From Pteria penguin (lineage: Eukaryota > Mollusca > Bivalvia > Pterioida > Pteriidae), in contig CM068585.1 in assembly GCA_035048485.1 (NCBI GenBank), forward strand, positions 15,295,501 through 15,359,500: 64,000 bases of DNA, read 5' to 3'. The notes beneath the pieces are model-generated. The model did no database searches, was not told the DNA's origin, and saw only the letters and a list, made by a program, of their open reading frames with translations. A program made the position numbers and the translations under genes. Below are positions 49,271 to 59,620 of this stretch, in pieces. Numbering within the stretch: the first letter of the stretch is position 1; every line of letters starts with the position of its first letter.

Positions 49271-49440
49271 TTGTGAGTACTTTTGAACCATGATAGATAG
49301 AGACTTCATATTTGGCATGCATACTCCACCAATAGAGCCCTTCAATCCCTTTCAAATTACACCAAGATCATTGATTTTGTCACCTTCACTGTGACCTTTG
49401 ACCTACATTTCAAAATTTGCCTTATTTTGACATATTTTCA
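49263..49440 (+). repeat. Dispersed repeat following element copy 2
   Basis: TTTTGAACCATGATAGATAGAGA, GGCATGCATACTCCACCAAT, CCTTTCAAATTACACCAAG and TTTGACCTACATTTCAAAAT follow the order seen at 9,500-9,835. Only the first unit is present here. Confidence 0.65.
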
Positions 49441-50029
49441 GATCAAAATTATCATTAAATTTTCTTCCCCTCCAGTCAGTATTTCACAAATTCTGTGAAT
49501 CTCAAAAATGTTCTAAAAACTTTTGTGAAATTGCCACCCCATAAATATACATTGAGATGGAGCTTGTATGTACATGTAAACTTTAGTGCAACAGTCATGG
49601 CACACAGTGTGTTTTGTCGTAGGCACTGCAGGTGCTGCTCTATACTTTCTGTTTGTGGACAATAGGAAATAAATACAAGACCAACTCTTGTTAGAAAGTG
49701 TTCATACATCATATATGCCAATTGTATATTTTGAATTTGATGCATGTTTTTGGTAAATGCATGCATTTTTTTGGGACATTGTTTTCAGTAATTAGTAGTT
49801 ACCGTCTTAAGAGATGTTACTGATTTTGGTTCCACTCCGAAAACAGATTTTTGACAATTTTCAGGTGTCGTTTTGGACATTTTTCAGGAAATTTCCTTGA
49901 TTTTCTCTTGTACATGAAGGTTGCTTATAATGCATTGATTTTGTGTTGTTTAACTGATTTGATTATATGAAATCAATAAATACTGGTAAATTATGATATC
50001 ATCAAATTTTGACAAATTTTATGCTGCCG
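49441..50029. other. AT-rich spacer, nothing recognised
   Basis: No coding signal or repeat unit beyond short TTTTGACA words. Runs into the GGGGGCATATAGTG repeat. Confidence 0.4.
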
Positions 50030-50528
50030 CCATATATGGCTGGGGGCATATAGTGTTGCACCCTGTCATTCCGTCATTCTGTCATTCCGAAACCTTGTCA
50101 TCGCAACTCCTCCCAAACCGTTCATCAGAATTTCACCAAACTGCACTTGTAGGTAGGGCAGCATATGTAGATGTGCATTAAGGGATGCAACTTTGCTCAG
50201 AAATTTTTTACAGGAGATATGGGACTTTTACTTTGAAATTAGATAATGTGCAATGTATATGGCTGAACCTTGTCATCGCAACTCCTCCTAAACTGTTCAT
50301 CAGAATTTCACCAAATGTCACATGTAGGCAGGGCAGCAAATATTGATGTGCATGAAGGGAGGCAACTCTGCTCAGAATTTTTTTCAGGAGTTATTGGACT
50401 TTGAAATTGGAAAATGTGCATTGCATATGGCTGAACATTATTTGAATTTTCAAATATTATTTCTGTTGCAATTATATTTCACTACCTTACCTGCCAGCAG
50501 GGGCATCTGTGTCACACCGACACATTAA
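50030..50528 (+). repeat. GGGGGCATATAGTG...ACACCGACACATTAA repeat, copy 1
   Basis: Begins GGCTGGGGGCATATAGTGTTG and ends GGGGCATCTGTGTCACACCGACACATTAA. Two internal units of about 180 bp each contain CCTTGTCATCGCAACTCCTCC and TCATCAGAATTTCACCAAA. A second copy with a different interior is at 56,430-57,025. Confidence 0.75.
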
Positions 50529-51305
50529 AATTCGAGGTTTTTACATCTTTTTTGACTCTGTTGTTTTTTTTTAACATTTTCAAATGTTTTCTTATATGAT
50601 AATAATGTGTATGTTTTAGAATAATGTGATGTTGTTTTTAGTTCAGTTTTGAAATGAAATTTCTAAAAAGGTTACTTTTGTAAGCGAAAATTCTGATACT
50701 TTCTAAGTTTCTTGTGTGCTGATGGTGCTTAAGTGAACCTCTTTTTTATTTCAGTTTTATTAGTTGTTTTTTTTTTCATTTTAGCTGTTAATTACAAAAA
50801 TTTTGTTTGACTTGAATTATAAACTGGAAATGATATGATGGATTCAAAGCTACTGACTCATCTGGGAAATCTGGTCAATTTTCAGGATGACTGGTTAATT
50901 CTGAATCTTTGTCAGACACTGTGTTTGGTAAATTTTGACTGGGCAACAAGATATATTGATGTAAAATCCAGTCACAAAGCAATTTAATTAGATGCTAAAA
51001 AAAACCTATATGTCAGTATGGATTAGGACTAGCCATTCTCAAAACTGATGTCTGCTAACTCATCCCTGTAAGCTTCTTGGCTTCGAGACACTTGTTGTTA
51101 TTTATTGGTTGGGGATGCCTGATAGTGTATATGTAGGTACATTTATTGTTATGCTTCCATCCATCACATCACTTTGTAGGAGTTGGAATTTTCCTGTATA
51201 TTGAAGGACCGAAAAACGTAAAGGAAGACATTTGATAAAAAATATATACATCTATGTATTAAAAAGAAAGTACCTTGTACATACATTTGGATGTAACCCT
51301 TATTT

Positions 51306-51517
51306 ATGCCCCCGATCTACATGTATCAATCGGGGCATATTGTTTTCATCCTGTCTGTCTTTTGTTTGTCTGTCAATTGTCAACTTTAACCTTCACCATA
51401 AATAATAAAGCCCTTTCAAATTACACCAAGGTCAATGACCTCATAACCTTAACCATGACCATGAAACTAATTTATGTTGCCACCAAGGGGTATAGTGTTT
51501 CACAAACACATCTTGTT
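51306..51517 (+). repeat. CCCCGAT...ATCGGGGCATATTG dispersed repeat
   Basis: Opens with the palindrome GCCCCCGATCTACATGTATCAATCGGGGC. It continues GTTTGTCTGTCAATTGTCAA, AAAGCCCTTTCAAATTACACC and GTTTCACAAACACATCTTGTTTT. Its middle is shared with the repeat at 9,500. Confidence 0.65.
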
Positions 51518-51923
51518 TTTAATTTCATTTCTTACAGAAAAACTAATGATAAGAACACATTTTTAAGTCTGATTTAAACTCTCCAAGATACCCGGGGTGC
51601 AAGACCTCCCTCCTTGTCTTAATGGAGTTTATCTCTTTTCATTTCTTTCTAGTGCAAAGTCATATCTCAATATACACAAAAAAGTATAATGAAGGACATT
51701 AGGTGATGTGTGACAGTTTGGGAAAATCAGGGTCAAACATTCCTAATTACATGTACAACGTGATGTCCCCCTAGATTTCCATCATATGGTATCCATATTT
51801 TTCGTTAGGTTTGAAAATTTACATATCTATATACACCCTAGAATCTCTTGTAGTGAAAAAAAAAAAGAAAAACATTTCAAACTTTCAAGTAAAAGAAATA
51901 CAATGTTTGTTCAATTTTTCAGA

Positions 51924-51935
51924 ATGCTACCGTAG
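51924..51935 (+). promoter_or_regulatory. Short upstream ORF in FEM1-like leader
   Basis: After the acceptor TTTTTCAG (ends 51,923) the leader begins ATGCTACCGTAG apart from one A, a three-codon ATG...TAG frame. It lies 38 bases before the main ATG at 51,962. If the exon starts here in the mRNA, the small frame may lower translation. Confidence 0.35.
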
Positions 51936-51961
51936 TTGCAGACGACTAGGAGATTGTGAGG

Positions 51962-54900
51962 ATGGAGGCTAAAGTGGTCATCAAATGTCACCATCTCATG
52001 AGAAGTGGACGGTGGCAAGAGGTTCAAAATATCCTCCTTCATGCATCCCCTTCTGAACAAAAGAACTTTGTGAAAAGTAGGGAGCAAGATGTTACTGCTC
52101 TGGGATGTGCTGTGGCTTACCATAAACCTAGCTATACCAAAACCGGAAAGACAAATAATGATGATTATTTGCTACTTATTCGGTATGTTTATATATACAT
52201 GTAATGTTATACAGTATCATTTATTGTAGAGTTCTAGCTGCTTTCATCAAACTCAACATAATCACACCCAACTATGAGTGGTTTGTTTCTAATGTGTTGC
52301 TGAGAAGTTTAATTTATAATCATGGAAAAGTCAAAATTATACAGAATGAAAATTTTGTTACGATAGAAAAAGGCTTTTTTAGCGAATGCTTATAATTACA
52401 AATGTATAACACCAGTAGTTAATTAAATAGTCCATTATAACAGAATAGAATTCTAATTTTGACATGTTTTCTGTGTTGTCTAGCTCACTCGGTAGCATGA
52501 TTGGCTTAGATTGAGAGGTCTTGGGTTCAAATCCCACCTTTAGCTTGTTGGAGTCAGAGACAGTAAAAATGAATGTTCAAGAATGAAATAAACAAACAAA
52601 ACACATGTTTCCTTTTATCAGATATAACTCCATAGTAAATAGTTATACTTATTCTATTCTGAAACAGCTTTTATCATTTTTGACAGACATGTTTTCTTTT
52701 AAGAATTCGAAATGTGCCAGAGTCCTTACATAGACACAAAACTTTAACCTTGGTCGTAACTTATAAACAGTAAGAGATAAGGCTTTGATATATTTGTATT
52801 CCTTGTGACATTGCCTTTCATTGGGTACCAAAATTTTAGACCCTTGAGCATTGACCTGCTCTTCAAAACCTTTAACCTTGGTCATAACTTATGAACATTT
52901 GGGATAGGGCTTTAATATTTCTTATTTTGTTTTCCTTGTGTATTTTTCGAGACCACCTTTCACTGGGTACCAAAATTTTCAAACCTTTGGCTTTTAACTT
53001 TGAACTGCTTTTTAAGAACTTAACCTTGGTCATTACTTATAAACAACAAAAGATAGGGCTTTAAGATTTCATAGAATATGTTCCTTCCGACTAAACCTTT
53101 TACTGGTTATCAACAGTTTTGACCTTGTGACTTTGACCTTTACCGTACTTGCTTTTCAGAAACATGTACAGTATCTTGATCAGAACTTAAGAACAGTAAG
53201 AGATAGGGCTTTGATATTTCATGTGTTTTTCCTTGTGACAAGATTTTTACATGATGATAGAGACATTTATGACCTTGCCTCTGATTTATTTGACAAAAAC
53301 TTTAACCTTGCACATAACTTAAGAATACATGTAGTAAGGCTTTTATATCCTACACCTCCATTTTTTTGTGAAAAAAAGCTGCCTTAGGTACCCAAATTTT
53401 TGATTTACTTACGATCTTGACCTTGGGACTTCAAAAGACTTTAAGCTTGAAGAAAATTTTAAAGTCTTCAAAGGTAGTGTATTGATATTTTATTTGTTGA
53501 TTCCTTGTGTGAGAGAACCTTCCCATTGGTACCATAATTTTGGACCATGTAATCTTGACATTGAATTTGAATTTTCTTATCTCTCGTTGTTATCATACAA
53601 ACAGCATATCATCATCATGTTATACAATAGTTCCTTTTTAGCTCACCTGAGCGTAGCTCAAGTGAGCTATTGTCATAGTGCACTTTTTAACTTTTCTACA
53701 TTTTCGACTTCTCCTACAGAACCGCTGCACAGAATTTCACCAAACTCCATAGGAAGTAAGTACTCAAGGTCCTCTACAAAGTTTGTGTTTTTTATGCCGA
53801 TCCGTGATTGGCTCTGATTGGTTGACACATTTTCGACTTCTCCAGAACTGCTGCACAGAATTTCACCAAACTCCGTAGGAAGTAAGTACTCAAGGTCCTC
53901 TTCAAAGTTTTTTTTTTTTATGCCGATCCGTGATCCAAGATGGCCGCCATTGGCTCTGATTGGTTGACACATTTTCGACTTCTCCTCCAGAACCGCTGCA
54001 CAGAATTTCACCAAACTTTATAAGTAGTAAGTACTCAAGGTCCTCTACCAAGTTTGTGTTTTTTATGCCTATCCGTGATCCAAGATGGCCGCCATTGGCT
54101 CTGATTGGTTGACACATTTTCGACTTCTCCTCCAGAAAAGCTGCACAGAATTTCACCAAACTTCATAGGAAGTTGGTACTCAAGGTCCTCTACCAAGTTT
54201 GTGTTTTTTATGCCAGTCCGTGATCCAAGATGGCCGCCATTGGCTGATTGGTTGAAACATTTTCAACTTCTTCTCCAGATTGGCTACACAGAATTTCATC
54301 AAACCTCATAGGAAGTAAGTACTCAAGGTCCTCTACCAAGTTTGTGTTCCGGATCCAGATTCCCTCAGGGGTGGATCCAGGGCGGGACCAAAAGTGCCCA
54401 AAAGGGTACCCCTCTTCAAACATCTTCTTCTCCAGAACCAGTACATAAATGGGGAAACTAATTGCATTTCAACAATCTATAAAGATGGGTTATTAAAAAT
54501 TGTGTTTGGGGTTAAGATCCGTCAAATAGAAATTTACGCTTTTTTGACGTGTTTCTGGACTTAGTCATTTCAATGAAGAAAAGTGTCATGTTTTTCAGTT
54601 AATTGATATTGATGATTTCTTAATGACTATTTTGATCACAGTTGTGGTAAGGAATATTATTGTGAAAGAATTTTGTCGTTATCTCAATTTTTGGATTTTC
54701 TATGAATTGTTTAAGACCTCCAGAAAAAAGGGGGGGTTGGCCATTTTTCACATTTTCAACTTTTTCTATAAAACCACATGAAAGATTTTAATGAAACATG
54801 GAATACATGAAGTACTAAAAGTCCTCTATCAATTTGGTCAATTTCATCCAAATTGGTTAACCGATAATGCCACCATATCTAAAAAGTAGGTCTCACAATG

Positions 54901-57900
54901 GTACATATACCACTTGGTAATTGAAATATGGAGAGTAGCGGTTCAAATCCAGCTGTGGTCAAAAAAATTTTTTTTTTTTTTTTACACATCTAAATAAGTT
55001 TTTAGATGTTTCTCAACACTCAACATATGAAATTAGGAATTTTACGTTTAAGACTTCCAAAAAAAAAGGGGGGGGGGGAGGTCATTTTTCACATTTTCAA
55101 CTTTTTCTACAAAACTGTTTGAAGGAATGTTTTTGTCCAGACTTCTTTACAGGTGGTGCCACCATAGTCAAAAGTAGGTCACAAAAGAGTTCCCTCCTTT
55201 AACAATATTCTTTTTCATACGGGCTGTATACAGAGACAAACAGAATGCATAGAAATGATCTAGAGGGATGAGTGAAGACGTATTGTCATTTTGGTTCCCT
55301 TCCAAAATCAAATTTTAGAATTTTTTTTCGACATTTCTTTGGACTTGGTGATTCAATGCAGAAAAAAAAGTGTCATATTTCCTAGTTAATTGATAATGAT
55401 GATTTCTTATGGACTATTGTGATCATAATTATGGTAAGGATTGTAACTTTGAAAGAATTTTGTCAGTATCTCAATTTTTAGATTTTCTATGAATTTTTTA
55501 AGACTTCCAAATGAGGGTGTATAGGAACAATTCAATCACATTTTTCACTTCTGCTGTTATACCACATGAAAGATTTTTAATGAAACATGGAATACATGAA
55601 GTACTAAAGGTCCTCTATCAATTTGGTAAATTTCATCCAAATTGGTTAACAGATAATGCCACCATGTCTAAAAAGCAGTTCTCACAATGGTACATATACC
55701 ACTTGGTAATTGAAATATGGAGAGTAGTGGTTCAAATCCAGCTGTGGTAAAAAAATTTTTGTTCATTTCTTTACACATCTAAATAAGTTTTTAGATGTTT
55801 CTCAACATATGAAATTAGGCAATTTTAAGTTAGATCTGGACAATATTTGAAACAATTGTTGTTCATGACCCAGACTTGAAATCAGTCAACAAAAGGCCCC
55901 ACCTAAAGAAAATGACTAACTTGTTGCCCTGAATGACATCTTGCAGAGACAAAGGAAATGCTTAATATCAAAATCACCTGAGTGGAAGTGCAAAAAAGTG
56001 TTGTTTTTTATTCTAGCCAGAAATAAAATTTGACATATTTTCAGCATCTGTGTTGACTTAGTCACATTAATGCAAAAATAAATGAATTCTTCCTTCATGC
56101 ATGACTGATCATCTAGGTACTCAGATGAGCGATATAGGCCCACTTGGGCCTCTTGTTTCTGACTACCACTGTTGACCTTGTGACATTATGATGAATGTTC
56201 TACCCATTTTTCGATTCTTTAGGCCAATCATAAGTTGCATTTACGTATATTCACCTACCAAGTGAACTTGAGACATTCCTCACTCTTGTGTGAATGGGGT
56301 CTGACAAATTTTGAATATTTTTGCAAAATATTCATAAATAATACAATAACATTCATTGAAATATTAATTCAAAATCTTGATTAGATATTATTCAAAATCT
56401 TTATTAGATATTTCTATGGAGCATATAGTGTTAACCTGTTCGTCATTCAGTCATCGATTTTCCGCTCATTTTCTCTTTGAAGGTTTGATGGATTAAATTG
56501 ATATTGACTATATAGATGTATCAAGGGAAAATGCAAGTTAAGTTCGAATATGGTTGTGGTCCAGTAATTTTTGACAAAGTTATTGCCCTTGAACATAGAA
56601 AATTTCTTAAAAATGACAGTTTTCGTTCATTTTCTTCGTGAAGGTTTGATGGATTTAATTGATATTGGGTATATACTCATTAGATGTATCAAGGGAAAAA
56701 GCAGATCAGTTTAGAATATGTGTGTGGTCTGGTAATTTTTGATAGAATTATTGGCCTTGAACATAGAAAATTTCTTTAAAATGACAGTTTCTGCCCATTT
56801 ACTCAGTGAAAGTTTGATGGATTAAGTTGATATTAGGTACTGGTATACAGATATATCATGGGGAAATGCAAGTCAAGTGTGAAAATGGATGTGTTCCGGT
56901 AATATTTGACAGAGTAATTGCCCCAGAACATTAAAAATTTCTTGAAAATACTAACTCTCTGTCACTTATATTTCATTAGCTTAACTACCAGTGGGGGCAA
57001 TTGTGTAACACCGACACATTAAATGTCAGGTCAGATAATATAATTAATGCAATAATATGTGCTATGATTTTTTGCCATTGTCAGGGGGCAGTCATGTCGA
57101 CAGACACACTCTTCTAGTTATTAGATAATATGTACTTAAAATTATTCTATTTTCACCTTAGGGCCATCAAATGTAACTTTTTTCTTGTCTGCCAAAAAAT
57201 TGAGAAATTTTTATGAACATATTAGAAAAGATAATTGCTATTTTGAAATGAGGATGAGGCCCACAGTTGACCCCCTACAACAGCGTCAAAAATCTCTTCG
57301 ATTTCTCTCCTTACATTGCTTGTTATTTTTATTTTTCAGATTTCTGATTGAACATTGTGGGGCTGACATAAATGAGAGGTCTTGCATAAAGTTTGACATG
57401 CCAGGTATTTCTTGCTACCATGGTCTATTGGTACCACCATTGATTTTATGCGTCATGAAAGCAGATAGCAAAAACACAGTGGATAATGAAAATAAGATTT
57501 ATCTGGATCTAATTAACTTGCTGTTAAAAAGTGGTGTCCAAATATCTACAAGGGAACCAAGAGGAAGAACAGCTCTCTTGTTTGCTAGACAGAATAGTAG
57601 TCTGGTAAAGTTCTTGATATGTCATGTCCAGCAAGAACATAATTCTGAAGAAAATGAATTAATTACTGACTCAGAACCATATCCTGATAAAGAGAGTGAT
57701 GAATTGTTGAATTTTGTCCAAGCCACCGACAACTTAGGCTTTACTGCCCTTCATTTTGCCAAATCCAAAGAAGTTTGTCAAATATTGCTGGAATATGGTG
57801 CTAGAATAGATGCTGTAGACAAATATGGTTGTACACCTTTGGTAACTGCTATCATTGATAAAGAGTATAGCTCCATTCAGTGTCAAGCTAATGCTGCCAT

Positions 57901-59191
57901 AGAAACCCTATTTCATGCCACGACTTCTGAAAAAAGTAAAGGCAATGCATACGAATTACTGACTGCAAATGTGTGGGCTAACCGAGCCTTCAGTGTTTTA
58001 CTGAGTCGAGGAAGAATATGTGATGACGAGCTTCCTTTCTCTGATGCAGATATGGACAATAGCAGAGCATTACACTACATGAATAAAGCTAAGGACTATG
58101 TGCATATAGTATCAGCAGACAGAAGACATCTCTATGGAAATTATGCTGAAGAGGAATCACTCAGGAATGAATTCTTGGAGGGAAATGATCTCAGTGTCGA
58201 AAAATGTTTGACTCTCGGAATTTTAATGCAGGAGAGGATTCTTGGAGAGAATCACCCACGCACTATATACAATTTGTTTCTGTTATTTTATCTTCATGCT
58301 TTTCATGTAATTGATGGTCACATTCCTAATGGGTTGACCGACTTGCAACATTTCCAGTTGTATCACCGAGTGAACAAATTTTGTTTATACAATGATCTTC
58401 ATTTTGAGATTGCTATGGAAGACAGCAGTGTAGACTTTATTGAAGATCATCTGACGTGTCAATTATGGTGGATGCAATCTCCAGTTATCCGAGCAGCCTT
58501 TCCAGAGGTTATAGAGGACATAACATTCTACTTCCAGACCCATTATCGTTCGGGTAATACTCAAGATTCTGTCATGAAGCTGAGTACACATACTTACCTG
58601 TGTTTAGCAGTATCATGGCTTTATGCATACTGTCAGACTGCATCCTCAGTAGAAAGCAAGGGAGACAGTCACAAAATCTTAATGCAGAAAATCAAATCTC
58701 TTAAAAATGTCCTCTCTAGTTGCAATTTAGAATATAAATTATTAGAACTGGCATTAAACAAAGCTTTATTTCAAGGAAGGAACAAATTTGACAGGGTAGA
58801 AGAGAGCCTTGGCCTGAAGTTGATGTCCCTTTTATATAGAAGTGGATTTTCACCCAATGCAAGATCTGTGAAGGGGCAAACCCAGCTGAATTTCTATTCT
58901 CGTCTTCACTTTCTTCACAGTCACGGAAAAAAGAATAATAAAGCAACGTTTTGTGTTCTACTGTTGGATGTTATGTTGATGAATGGACTCCATGTTGATT
59001 TAGTTGATGAAAAAGGTCGGAAGGTGATTGACATGCTTCAAAATAAACTGGATATAAATGAGGTGAAAGAATGCACTCTCAAATGTCTTGCCTCTCGTGC
59101 AATTGTAAAAAACAAAGTGGACTATAGGGGGCAGGTCCCAAAAGATCTGTATGAGTTTATTGAGTACCATAGAAATCTTAGTGAAGATTGA
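51962..59191 (+). CDS. FEM1-like ankyrin-repeat protein (CUL2 ubiquitin-ligase substrate receptor)
   Basis: Exons 51,962-52,182 and 57,340-59,191 join in phase 2 (CG+A, Arg74), giving 690 residues; vertebrate FEM1A-C have about 620-670. The ATG at 51,962 lies just after an acceptor at 51,923, so a further 5' UTR exon is upstream. Ankyrin-like units: residues about 74-88 (FLIEHCGADINER), 130-165 (LLLKSGVQIST, GRTALLFARQN), 205-250 (FTALHFAKS, ILLEYGARIDA, GCTPLVTAI), and C-terminal 560-650 with degenerate units. Between them is a helical TPR-type region with ERILGENHPRT (about residue 373), a FEM1 hallmark (ERILG.SHPDT). The C-terminus TLKCLASRAIVKNKVDYRGQ plus VPKDL corresponds to the FEM1 VHL-box / Cul2-box. 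FEM1 proteins present C-degron substrates to CUL2-elongin BC. Many ankyrin consensus residues are lost, so this is probably a fast-evolving paralogue. A poly(A) signal follows at 59,502. Confidence 0.88.
52473..52620 (+). mobile_element. tRNA-derived SINE, family 2, copy 1
   Basis: TAGCTCACTCGGTAGCATG (A-box-like) and CTTGGGTTCAAATCCCACC (B box) form a tRNA-like head. The tail GTCAGAGACAGTAAAAATGAA shares GAGACAGTAAAAA with the SINE at 63,846. It sits in the FEM1-like intron, 290 bp after the donor. Confidence 0.65.
52740..53560. repeat. Degenerate tandem repeat, unit about 130-150 bp
   Basis: Five to six units with TTAACCTTGGTCATAACTTA, AACAGTAAGAGATAGGGCTTTGATAT, TTCCTTGTGACA and GGGTACCAAAATTTT in the same order, each with many substitutions. 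It lies in the FEM1-like intron. Open frames here are chance. Confidence 0.7.
53640..56158 (+). mobile_element. Large dispersed element, copy 3, in FEM1-like intron
   Basis: Starts AGCTCACCTGAGCGTAGCTC and ends CTCAGATGAGCGATATAGGCCCACTTGGGCCTCTTG. From 54,350 onward it follows copy 2 (46,861-49,270) closely, including GGATCCAGGGCGGGACCAAA, the poly-T and G-run tracts, and CATGACCCAGACTTGAAATC. Its left part contains an expanded tandem repeat (53,690-54,350) that copy 2 has only once. Confidence 0.78.
53690..54350 (+). repeat. Tandem repeat inside element copy 3, about 5 units of 115-145 bp
   Basis: ACATTTTCGACTTCTCC, CTGCACAGAATTTCACCAAAC, GTACTCAAGGTCCTCTACC, TTTTTTATGCCGATCCGTGA, CCAAGATGGCCGCCATTGGC and CTGATTGGTTGACACA recur in order from 53,700, 53,829, 53,971, 54,115 and 54,259. 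The first unit lacks the CAAGATGGCC part. Homogeneity between neighbours suggests recent expansion. Confidence 0.85.
56430..57025 (+). repeat. GGAGCATATAGTG...ACACCGACACATTAA repeat, copy 2
   Basis: Starts ATGGAGCATATAGTGTTAACC and ends GTGGGGGCAATTGTGTAACACCGACACATTAA, the same edges as 50,030-50,528. Three internal units of about 175 bp each contain GAAGGTTTGATGGATT, TGATATTG and ATGTATCAAGGGAAA. It ends about 315 bp before the second coding exon of the FEM1-like gene. Confidence 0.72.
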
Positions 59192-59501
59192 AATCTTTAC
59201 TAGCTGTTCACAGTCCATATTAAAACTCCTAAAATACACCTCCTCCAGAGTACTAGATCATTTGTCCACCCTAAAATACTGGTAATTCTGGTTCATTTAG
59301 ACATGTCAAGTTTGTGTTTAAGTTGAACTAATTTTTGGGGTTTCAATTTAAGTTATTTAGGTATACAAAATTTTTTGTAAGTTTAAGTGAAACGATTCAT
59401 CTTGGTCCCCTAAGTCATCATCAGAAACCCACAGTTGGTTAGACTTTTCTTACCTAAGGTCTTAAGTTAGACTATATGACGGTGGTTTTGATAAATATAT
59501 T

Positions 59502-59507
59502 AATAAA
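59502..59507 (+). promoter_or_regulatory. Candidate poly(A) signal of FEM1-like gene
   Basis: AATAAA in ATTAATAAAACC lies 311 bp after the TGA stop and before the dispersed repeat at 59,621. This gives a plausible 3' UTR of about 330 bases. Confidence 0.5.
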
Positions 59508-59620
59508 ACCAGATATTGTCAATGCATATCATTTTCATAGTATATATATGTATTATGCTTTATTTCAAATAATGTATTTATTTTATTTGGTAACTCTAAT
59601 GGGTAATATGCATGCTTTTT

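Noticed and set aside
57185..57339. Start of the FEM1-like protein at 57,185
   Set aside because: The frame upstream of 57,340 is intron sequence ending in TTTTTCAG; exon 1 at 51,962-52,182 joins in matching phase and gives the expected N-terminus.
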